This document shows positions 24,462 through 31,272 of a DNA stretch of 39,445 nt, in pieces (the first letter of the stretch is position 1; each line of letters opens with the position of its first letter). The notes below the pieces were generated by a model. That model did not search any database. It was given only the letters and a program-made list of their open reading frames with translations, and was not told where the DNA came from. The stretch spans positions 1 through 39,445 of the forward strand of contig JACMPO010000008.1 of NCBI GenBank assembly GCA_014377455.1, in the 5' to 3' direction. The stretch is from Flavobacterium sp. Its GTDB lineage: Bacteria; Bacteroidota; Bacteroidia; Flavobacteriales; Flavobacteriaceae. The position numbers were made by a program, and so were the translations under genes.

Positions 24462-25197
24462 ATGGATTAAATAGTCTTAATTGTTGATAAATTTTATCTC
24501 TAGTTTCTGCTTTTAAAATTTTTCTATCGTTCAATGTAAGTCCTTTAGTATTTATAAAAGGCAAAATTTTAACTCTCATTTCGCCAGGACTTCCACTTAA
24601 AAAAGTATAGGAAAACCTTTTTTTATTATCTGCAAAAACAAGTGGAACAATTGGGATTTCGTGTTCTATTGCGAGTCGAAATGCACCATCTTTAAACTCG
24701 TCCAGATCTATCGATTCGTCAGGAACGCCACCTTCTGGAAAAATGCAAATGCTCAAACCTTGATTCAATCTTTTTTGTGCTCGTTCAAAAACTTCCATCC
24801 TGCTTTTTGGACTATTTCGATCAACTAAAATACAGGTTCGTTTATAAAAAAATCCAAATAGTGGGATTTTTACTAGTTCAACTTTACCAACAAAAACAAA
24901 AGGATTTTTAGTTATTGCTAGCATTAACATGATATCGGCCATCGAAGTATGATTTGCCGTAAGCAAATAACTTTTTCCATTTTCTAAGTCTTGGTCACGA
25001 TCTACTTTATAGCTGAAACCCATTCCAAAAAGAATGAATTTTGCCCAAATTCGAGCCATAATAAAAAAATAAGGATACCATTTTTCTTTTAATATGGATA
25101 ATACTAAAAACGGTAACATTATAAATATTGGAATCGCCATTAAAATATAAAACCAAATTCGATAGCTTATCCAAAAAATTATTTTTGCGAGTCTCAT
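24460..25197 (-). CDS. PlsC-family acyltransferase (second copy)
   Basis: 245 residues, lysophospholipid acyltransferase fold with NHTSMADIMLML (NHx4D) and FPEGGVPDESID in place of the usual FPEGTR. The change of TR to GV is seen in a separate branch of PlsC-like proteins in Bacteroidota, so acceptor or acyl-donor preference may differ from the copy at 18.6-19.3 kb. Two hydrophobic segments at the N-terminus anchor it to the inner membrane. It is transcribed alone and divergently from trpS. Confidence 0.9.
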   Translation of the reverse strand: MRLAKIIFWISYRIWFYILMAIPIFIMLPFLVLSILKEKWYPYFFIMARIWAKFILFGMGFSYKVDRDQDLENGKSYLLTANHTSMADIMLMLAITKNPFVFVGKVELVKIPLFGFFYKRTCILVDRNSPKSRMEVFERAQKRLNQGLSICIFPEGGVPDESIDLDEFKDGAFRLAIEHEIPIVPLVFADNKKRFSYTFLSGSPGEMRVKILPFINTKGLTLNDRKILKAETRDKIYQQLRLFNP

Positions 25198-25265
25198 AGC
25201 GTCAAAATTAAGTTATATTGTCCAAAATACATCAAAAAGGAAACTAACTTTAAGAAAAACTTTAG

Positions 25266-25273
25266 TTACTTTG
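25266..25273 (+). promoter_or_regulatory. Possible -7 box of trpS
   Basis: TTACTTTG matches TAnnTTTG at 7 of 8 positions and lies 17 bases before the trpS ATG. No convincing -33 element was seen. Confidence 0.4.
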
Positions 25274-25290
25274 CGGTAAATAACTACAGA

Positions 25291-26268
25291 ATGTCAAAAA
25301 TACTTACAGGAGTTCAAAGCACAGGAACGCCACATTTAGGGAATTTGCTTGGCGCAATAATTCCTGCTATTGAATTGTCAAACATTGCGGGTAACGAATC
25401 GAATCTTTTTATTGCCGATTTGCACTCGATTACTCAAATAAAAGAAGGTTCTTCACTAAGAAAAAATACTTACAGTACCGCATCTGCTTGGTTAGCTTGT
25501 GGATTAGATATTAATAAAGTAACTTTTTATCGTCAAAGCGATGTGCCACAAACTGCAGAATTATCTTGGTATTTGAGCTGTTTTTTTCCATTTCAACGAC
25601 TAACATTAGCCCATTCTTTTAAAGATAAATCAGACCGTTTAGAAGATGTAAATGCGGGATTATTTTCTTATCCAATGTTAATGGCTGCTGATATTTTATT
25701 ATACGATGCAAATTTTGTTCCTGTAGGAAAAGACCAAATGCAACACATAGAAATTACTCGAGATGTTGCAAGCCGATTTAATCATCAAATGGGAGAAACT
25801 TTTGTAATTCCTACAGGAAAAGTTCAAGAGGAAACCATGTATGTTCCAGGAACTGATGGCTTTAAAATGAGTAAATCCAGAGGAAATATAATTGATATTT
25901 TTCTTGACGACAAGTCGTTACGTAAACAAATAATGGCTATAGAAAGTGATAGCACACCACTCGAAGAACCTAAAAATCCCGATACTTGCAAGATTTTTGG
26001 TATTTATAAATTGATTGCTTCCGAGGCTGAAATCAAAGCGATGAAACAAAATTATTTAGGTGGAAATTACGGCTACGGTCACGCGAAACAGGCACTTTTT
26101 GAGCTTGTTTGTACACGATTTAAAACAGAACGTGAAAAGTACAATTACTACATAAATAATACTGATGAAGTCGATGCATTGTTAAAAATTGGAGCATCAA
26201 AAGCACATTTAATTGCTAACGAAGTTTTAAATCGAGTTCGCGAAAAACTTGGATTTCAAAAACTATAA
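25291..26268 (+). CDS. trpS: Tryptophanyl-tRNA synthetase
   Basis: Class Ic synthetase that charges tRNA-Trp, 325 residues, the normal bacterial size. The HIGH-equivalent is TGTPHLGN (near residue 11) within GVQSTGTPHLGNLLG, and the KMSKS loop is intact in DGFKMSKSRGNIID. PMLMAADILLYDANFVPVGKDQMQHIEITRD is the conserved tryptophan/ATP-pocket region. It has a probable promoter of its own, and the next gene starts 85 bases after its stop with no hairpin between, so read-through is possible. Confidence 0.97.
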   Translation: MSKILTGVQSTGTPHLGNLLGAIIPAIELSNIAGNESNLFIADLHSITQIKEGSSLRKNTYSTASAWLACGLDINKVTFYRQSDVPQTAELSWYLSCFFPFQRLTLAHSFKDKSDRLEDVNAGLFSYPMLMAADILLYDANFVPVGKDQMQHIEITRDVASRFNHQMGETFVIPTGKVQEETMYVPGTDGFKMSKSRGNIIDIFLDDKSLRKQIMAIESDSTPLEEPKNPDTCKIFGIYKLIASEAEIKAMKQNYLGGNYGYGHAKQALFELVCTRFKTEREKYNYYINNTDEVDALLKIGASKAHLIANEVLNRVREKLGFQKL

Positions 26269-26353
26269 AATTTCACTAGTTTTTGAATACTAACACTTTA
26301 TTTTCTCTCAGTCATTCTTATATTATTTCATAATTTTAGGCAACTTTATTTTG

Positions 26354-27253
26354 ATGTTTCCAATAGCTTTTCACCCCATTTATAAACATCCTTTGCCTGC
26401 AGGTCATCGTTTTCCAATGTTAAAGTATGAGTTATTGCCACAGCAACTTTTATTAGAAGGAATTGCTACGGCTAATGATTTTTTCGAACCTGAAATTTGT
26501 GATTTAAATTCTGTTTTAGCAGTTCATGATTTGGATTATGTAAATCAATTATTATCACTTTCTTTAGATCCAAAAGATGCCCGAAAAATTGGGTTTCCAC
26601 TTTCAAAAGAATTGATTGAGCGTGAATTACGAATAGCAAATGGAACTATAGAAGGTTGTAAAAAAGCATTTACTACTAGTTTATCATTTAATATTGCAGG
26701 AGGAACTCATCATGCTTTTTCCAATCGTGGCGAGGCATTTTGCATGTTAAACGATCAGGCAATAGCGGCTCAATTTCTTTTAGATAACAAACTTGCAACA
26801 AAAATTTTAATTGTAGATTTAGATGTTCATCAAGGCAATGGCACAGCGGAAATTTTTCGGAATAATAATAAAGTTTTTACTTTTTCTATGCATGGAAAAT
26901 CCAACTATCCATTTAAAAAAGAATGGTCTGATTTAGATATTCCCTTGCCAGATTTCACAATCGACAGCACTTATTTATCTATATTGTTTGATGTATTGCC
27001 TAATTTGATAAACGCTGAAAAGCCCGATTTTATTTTTTATTTAGCGGGTGTTGATATTTTAGAAACAGATAAATTAGGAAAATTATCCTGCACGTTGGAA
27101 GGATGCAAAAAAAGAGATGAAATGGTTTTGGAAATTGCAAAAAAGCTTCAAATTCCTATTCAAGTAAGTATGGGTGGTGGATATTCGCCAGAAATTAAAA
27201 CTATAATTGAGGCGCATACAAATACCTATCGCGTTGCTACATCTATATTTTAG
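26354..27253 (+). CDS. Histone-deacetylase-family amidohydrolase
   Basis: Zinc-dependent deacetylase fold (AcuC/HDAC superfamily), 299 residues. Catalytic features are complete: GGTHHAF with H119-H120, the zinc ligands D157 and H159 in DLDVHQGNG, and D234 in LAGVDIL. In bacteria such enzymes deacetylate acetyl-CoA synthetase, polyamines or other amides; the substrate here is not readable. The ATG at 26354 is preferred over the in-frame TTG just before it. The last 4 bases overlap the convergent gene for a small secreted protein. Confidence 0.9.
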   Translation: MFPIAFHPIYKHPLPAGHRFPMLKYELLPQQLLLEGIATANDFFEPEICDLNSVLAVHDLDYVNQLLSLSLDPKDARKIGFPLSKELIERELRIANGTIEGCKKAFTTSLSFNIAGGTHHAFSNRGEAFCMLNDQAIAAQFLLDNKLATKILIVDLDVHQGNGTAEIFRNNNKVFTFSMHGKSNYPFKKEWSDLDIPLPDFTIDSTYLSILFDVLPNLINAEKPDFIFYLAGVDILETDKLGKLSCTLEGCKKRDEMVLEIAKKLQIPIQVSMGGGYSPEIKTIIEAHTNTYRVATSIF

Positions 27254-27693
27254 TTAATGTAAGTCCAGTTTGAGCCGTCACTAAAAACGGTTACAGTTCT
27301 CAAATTTCCCTCATACATGTATATCTGACTTGTGCCTACTGTTGAATTTTTAGGAAATAATAATCCAGAAGGAGTTGTTAATTGAGCTGTAATTGAGTTT
27401 TGAATGTTGCGAATAATGTACATTCTTCCAGAAACTGTTGAAGGATTTGGTAGTTGAAATTTATCGTCTGATACCGCTGGTATTAAGGATATATAAATGC
27501 CATCTGAAATTAAAACAGCCGTACCGCTATTTCCAGACCCATTTCCGGAAAGGCTAACAACTTTTACTGACAAATTTCCATTAATATCTAAAGTGCTTAA
27601 AGGCGTTACAGTGTTTATACCAACTTGCGAACAACAATTTGCACTTGATAATAAAAATAAAATTTTAAAAACTATGTTAAGGTGTTTTTTCAA
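27250..27693 (-). CDS. Small secreted protein with tail-fibre-like QVGINT motif
   Basis: 147 residues with a signal peptide (MKKHLNIVFKILFLLSSANCCSQ). The mature start QVGINTVTPLSTLDINGNL is the VGIxTxxPxxxLDxNG motif that in Bacteroidota begins many surface or phage-tail-fibre-like proteins, usually followed by long repeats and an S74 chaperone. Here the protein ends after one beta-rich domain (IRNIQNSITAQLTTPSGLLF, then a stop after SDGSNWTYIN), so it is a minimal version. The SDGSNW ending resembles trimeric fibre tips. It is not a lipoprotein by strict lipobox criteria (cleavage expected before Gln). Function unknown. Confidence 0.78.
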   Translation of the reverse strand: MKKHLNIVFKILFLLSSANCCSQVGINTVTPLSTLDINGNLSVKVVSLSGNGSGNSGTAVLISDGIYISLIPAVSDDKFQLPNPSTVSGRMYIIRNIQNSITAQLTTPSGLLFPKNSTVGTSQIYMYEGNLRTVTVFSDGSNWTYIN

Positions 27694-27796
27694 ATTTTTG
27701 TAGAATTTATTGTATAAATGTAACGAAAATTATTTACAGGTTACAAAATCCTCATCCGATAACGTTTTCGTGTTGACAACTTATTTTTAAAACAAA

Positions 27797-27826
27797 AAAA
27801 GCGACAAATATTTTTTCGTCGCTTTT
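27797..27826 (-). terminator. Terminator of ssb
   Basis: A 9-bp perfect stem (aaaagcgac/gtcgctttt) is followed on the minus strand by a T-rich run, 18 bases after the ssb stop. Confidence 0.8.
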
Positions 27827-27843
27827 AATCCTACTTTTTAATT

Positions 27844-28176
27844 CTATTTTCCAATCAATAAAATTTCGTTAGCAACTACTTCGGTTACGTATCGTTTAAT
27901 TCCTTCTTTGTCGTCGTAACTTCTATGGGTAAGTTTACCATCTATGGCAACTTCTTTACCTTTTACGACATACTTTTCGATAATTTCGGCAGTTTTTCCC
28001 CAAGCAGTAATTCGATGCCACTCGGTATTTTCAACTTTGTCTCCGTTTTCTTTGTAATATACTTCGCTTGTTGCTACAGATAAGTTGGCTAGTTTTTTTC
28101 CGCCGTCTAGGTTCTTAATTTCTGGTTCTTGACCTACAAATCCAATTAATTGTACTCTGTTTCTTAATGTGTTCAT
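27844..28176 (-). CDS. ssb: Single-stranded DNA-binding protein without acidic C-tail
   Basis: 110-residue OB-fold protein. NRVQLIGFVGQEPEIK, then KLANLSVATSEVY and TEWHRITAWGKTAEIIEKYVVKG, are the conserved strands that wrap ssDNA. The protein ends at EILLIGK: the disordered linker and the acidic DDDIPF-type tip, through which full-length SSB recruits partner enzymes, are absent. A second, full-length SSB is therefore expected elsewhere in the genome (inference). The leader is at least 50 bases and carries a hairpin just upstream of the ATG. Confidence 0.92.
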   Translation of the reverse strand: MNTLRNRVQLIGFVGQEPEIKNLDGGKKLANLSVATSEVYYKENGDKVENTEWHRITAWGKTAEIIEKYVVKGKEVAIDGKLTHRSYDDKEGIKRYVTEVVANEILLIGK

Positions 28177-28190
28177 GGCTTTTAAATTTT

Positions 28191-28211
28191 AATCTGATTT
28201 TATTTCAGATT
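28191..28211 (-). promoter_or_regulatory. Hairpin in the ssb leader
   Basis: Perfect 7-bp arms aatctga/tcagatt with a 7-base loop lie 15 bases upstream of the ssb ATG, close enough to affect ribosome access or to be a binding site. Function unproven. Confidence 0.4.
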
Positions 28212-28353
28212 TTGTTAATAATGATTTTTTTGTGTGTATGTGTTTTGTCTTATTGAAAGTCGCAGTTAAATTTGAAATAGCAGTTGTTTCATTTCGACGA
28301 TGCAAAGTTGGAACGAGCACCAAACTTTATTCGGTACATAACCGCTTAATTTC

Positions 28354-28383
28354 GGTTGTAAATGTTTGTAATCGTTTGTAAAC
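28354..28383 (+). repeat. Decamer tandem array (3 x GTTTGTAAnn)
   Basis: Three 10-base units (ggttgtaaat, gtttgtaatc, gtttgtaaac) lie upstream of the GNAT-nitrilase gene. The third supplies the -33 TTTG of the predicted promoter. Confidence 0.75.
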
Positions 28384-28405
28384 GGAAATTTATTTGCTAC
28401 ATTTG
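28375..28405 (+). promoter_or_regulatory. Bacteroidota promoter for the GNAT-nitrilase gene
   Basis: A -33 TTTG (28375-28378), a 19-base spacer and an exact -7 box TACATTTG (28398-28405) lie 17 bases before the ATG. This is one of the two best promoters in the window. Confidence 0.75.
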
Positions 28406-28422
28406 CTAAAATTCAATACAAG

Positions 28423-29949
28423 ATGTCCAAAGCAATTCAGTCGTTAGAATTACGAAATTTACAAATAGAAGATTATAAAAAACTTATAAAATCGATGGTG
28501 GAATCATATCCAGAAATGGCGCAATCATTATGGAAAGAGCAACAATTACACTATTTACTAGAAATATTTCCAGAAGGACAATTGGTAATTGTGGTGGACG
28601 GAATTGTGGTTGGTTCCGCTTTATCAATATTAGTTACCGAAGATTTTGCTTTTCAAACTAAAAAGTATAAAGACATAACAGGTAATTATACTTTTTCAAC
28701 TCATAATCCCGATGGCGAAGTAATTTATGGCATCGATGTTTTTATTAATCCAAAGTATCGTGGACTTCGATTAGGTCGTCGGTTATATGATGCAAGAAAA
28801 GAATTATGCGATCAATTGAATTTAAAATCGATAATTTTTGCAGGTAGAATTCCACATTACGGAAAATATAAAGACGAAATTACACCTAGAGCTTACATTG
28901 AAAAAGTAAAGAAAAAAGAAATTTACGATCCAGTTTTGTCCTTTCAATTGAGTAACAACTTTCACGAAGTTAGAATTTTAAAAAATTACCTAGAAGGCGA
29001 TGTAGAATCGCAAGAATATGCAGTTTTATTGGAATGGAATAATGTGTATTACGACGACAGTCCAAAGCTCATAAATACTCAAAAAAGCGTAGTTCGATTG
29101 GGATTAATTCAGTGGCAAATGCGTTCGTTAAGTAATTTAGAAGCCTTGTTTGAGCAAGCTGAATTTTTTATCGATACCGTTTCGGGTTATGGAAGTGATT
29201 TTGCGCTTTTTCCTGAACTTTTCACAGCACCACTGATGGCAGATTACAATCATTTATCGGAAGCTGAAGCCATAAAAGAACTAGCAAAGCATACGGATGC
29301 TGTAAAATTAAAATTTCAAGAATTTGCTATTTCATATAATATTAATATCATCACAGGAAGCATGCCAATGATTGAAAATGATCATGTATATAATGTGGGT
29401 TTTCTATGTAAACGCGATGGAACGAACGAAATGTATCGCAAAATTCACATCACGCCCAACGAAGTTTTTTATTGGGGAATTACAGGTGGCGATACCATTC
29501 AAACCTTTGATACCGATTGTGGGAAAATTGGAATTGTAATTTGTTATGATGTTGAATTTCCTGAATTATCAAGACTCATGGCTGATGAAGGCATGAATAT
29601 TCTATTCGTTCCATTTTTAACAGATACTCAAAATGCTTATACAAGAGTGAGACATTGCGCTCAAGCTAGAGCTATTGAAAACGAATGTTATGTTGCCATT
29701 ACTGGTTGCGTTGGAAATTTGCCAAAAGTAAATAATATGGACATTCAGTATGCCCAAGCAGCTGTTTTTACACCTTCGGATTTTGCATTTCCTAGTAACG
29801 GAATAAAAGCCGAAGCCACACCAAATACCGAAATGACATTAATTGTAGATGTTGATATCGATATGCTAAAAGAATTGCATCAACATGGCAGTGTACGAAC
29901 CATGAAAGACAGACGAAAAGATTTGTATGAGCTGAAAAAGCTACAATAA
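28423..29949 (+). CDS. GNAT acetyltransferase fused to a carbon-nitrogen hydrolase
   Basis: 508-residue cytoplasmic fusion. The N-terminal about 215 residues are a GNAT acyltransferase with the acetyl-CoA loop region in FINPKYRGLRLGRRLYDARKELC. The C-terminal half is a nitrilase-superfamily amidase with the complete catalytic triad: E265 in FPELF, K340 in YRKIHITPNE and C374 in VICYDVEFPE. Such fusions are a known family in bacteria, but the substrate is not established to my knowledge. The amidase could hydrolyse an amide while the GNAT half acylates the product or a related amine. It has a well-formed promoter and no terminator hairpin after it. Confidence 0.93.
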   Translation: MSKAIQSLELRNLQIEDYKKLIKSMVESYPEMAQSLWKEQQLHYLLEIFPEGQLVIVVDGIVVGSALSILVTEDFAFQTKKYKDITGNYTFSTHNPDGEVIYGIDVFINPKYRGLRLGRRLYDARKELCDQLNLKSIIFAGRIPHYGKYKDEITPRAYIEKVKKKEIYDPVLSFQLSNNFHEVRILKNYLEGDVESQEYAVLLEWNNVYYDDSPKLINTQKSVVRLGLIQWQMRSLSNLEALFEQAEFFIDTVSGYGSDFALFPELFTAPLMADYNHLSEAEAIKELAKHTDAVKLKFQEFAISYNINIITGSMPMIENDHVYNVGFLCKRDGTNEMYRKIHITPNEVFYWGITGGDTIQTFDTDCGKIGIVICYDVEFPELSRLMADEGMNILFVPFLTDTQNAYTRVRHCAQARAIENECYVAITGCVGNLPKVNNMDIQYAQAAVFTPSDFAFPSNGIKAEATPNTEMTLIVDVDIDMLKELHQHGSVRTMKDRRKDLYELKKLQ

Positions 29950-30023
29950 ATTAAAAATTAAGATTGAAACTTTAATTGAAAAAAGTATTTGTTTAAATAA
30001 AAGAATATAAAATAAAAGTAGAA

Positions 30024-30173
30024 ATGGAAAAAAAAATGACACCAGAAGAAATAAAAGCCAGAAATGCCGCTTATCAAAAAAACTGGTATTACAATAACAT
30101 CGAAAAAAAGCGAGCAAAATCTAAAATTGATTACATGAAAAAAAAGGAAAAGCTGAAAAATTCAGATAAATAA
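30024..30173 (+). CDS. Very small basic protein, 49 residues
   Basis: A Lys-rich helical peptide reading MTPEEIKARNAAYQKNWYY and continuing with KKRAKSKIDYMKKK. The ARNAAYQKNWYYNN pattern recalls short basic segments found next to zinc fingers in phage and HNH-type proteins, suggesting nucleic-acid contact. An A-rich leader precedes it, and the zinc-ribbon gene starts 10 bases after its stop, so they are probably one unit. The start could also be the second Met (30036). Confidence 0.55.
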   Translation: MEKKMTPEEIKARNAAYQKNWYYNNIEKKRAKSKIDYMKKKEKLKNSDK

Positions 30174-30183
30174 AAATTTACTT

Positions 30184-30534
30184 ATGAACAAAACCTGCTT
30201 AGAATGTAACGAAAAAATTGTAGGTCGCGAGGACAAAAAGTTTTGTAGCGATGGTTGTCGCAATAGCTACAACAACAAGATAAACAAAGACAGCAATAAT
30301 TATATGCGCAATGTGAATAACAAATTGCGTAAAAATTATCGTGTTTTGGAAGAATCAAATCCAGAAGGGAAAGCGAAAATTACAAGAACTAAATTGCTAA
30401 GCAAAGGTTTTGACTTTGAGTTTTTTACAAATATTTTAAATACAAGTACCGGAAACACTTACTATTTTATTTACGATCAAGGATATCGCAATCTTGAAGA
30501 TGATTTTATAATGTTAGTTCGGAAAGAATATTAA
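30184..30534 (+). CDS. Zinc-ribbon protein of unknown function
   Basis: 116 residues. The N-terminus CLECNEKIVGREDKKFCSDGC gives a four-cysteine zinc ribbon (C5, C8, C22, C26) like those of the DUF2116-type small proteins. A basic, helical stretch follows (NNKLRKNYRVLEE), then a C-terminal domain (TRTKLLSKGFDFEFFTNIL, YYFIYDQGYR) that looks folded but is unassigned. It is encoded 10 bases after a 49-residue basic protein. The pair looks like a DNA- or RNA-binding unit; the role is unknown. The next 286 bases (30535-30820) hold no recognisable gene or strong hairpin. Confidence 0.75.
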   Translation: MNKTCLECNEKIVGREDKKFCSDGCRNSYNNKINKDSNNYMRNVNNKLRKNYRVLEESNPEGKAKITRTKLLSKGFDFEFFTNILNTSTGNTYYFIYDQGYRNLEDDFIMLVRKEY

Positions 30535-30820
30535 TTTCACGAAGTAATATCATTTGGGTTTGCGTAAGTTTTTGTGGAATGAATTTCAACATATAAGATG
30601 TGTAAACCTTTAAATGAATTTTGTTTATATGAACTATAATCAAATATTAATTTCTTTTATCAATTTAAATTTTTCTTTCAGTTTTCATATTGTAATATTC
30701 TAAAACAAACGCTCTGTTTAAGAACAAATTTTGTATTTTTAATATAAACTAGATTTTGAAAACAGAATGAAATAAGTTGTCAAAATCAATTACATTTTTC
30801 TGCTTTTAATAATATTAAAA

Positions 30821-31180
30821 ATGGCTGATCATAATGATTTAGGGAAACTCGGTGAAGCATTGGCTGTGGAATATCTGCAAAAAAATGGATACGAAATCCT
30901 AGAAACCAATTGGGTTTTTCAAAAAGCAGAGTTGGATATTATCGCCAAAAAAGAAAATGTATTGGTAGTTGTAGAAGTTAAAACTCGATCTACAACAGAT
31001 TTTGGTTTGCCTCAAGATTTCGTAAAACCAAGTAAAATTAAATTATTAGTTAAAGCTGTAAATGAGTATGTTATCCAAAATAATTTAGATTTTGAAATCC
31101 GTTTTGACATAATTGCCGTTAGTAAAGCAAGCAAGGAATTTAATATTGAACATTTGATTGATGCTTTTTATTATTTCTAG
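30821..31180 (+). CDS. YraN/UPF0102 family nuclease-like protein
   Basis: 119 residues with the restriction-endonuclease-like fold of the UPF0102 family: GKLGEALAVEYLQKNGYEIL, then the catalytic-type ELDIIAKKENVLVVVEVKTR (the D...ExK arrangement) and IRFDIIAVSK. The family is linked to DNA processing and is thought to act as a small nuclease, but its biological job is not settled. The start MADHNDLGKLGE is standard. The metalloprotease gene begins 92 bases downstream on the same strand. Confidence 0.92.
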   Translation: MADHNDLGKLGEALAVEYLQKNGYEILETNWVFQKAELDIIAKKENVLVVVEVKTRSTTDFGLPQDFVKPSKIKLLVKAVNEYVIQNNLDFEIRFDIIAVSKASKEFNIEHLIDAFYYF

Positions 31181-31272
31181 TTGTTTTAACAAGTTTATAT
31201 TTCCCAAAATATAATTTTTTAGCAAATCAAATTCATTTTTATTAACTTTACGATTAAAATTACTCAAATAGT

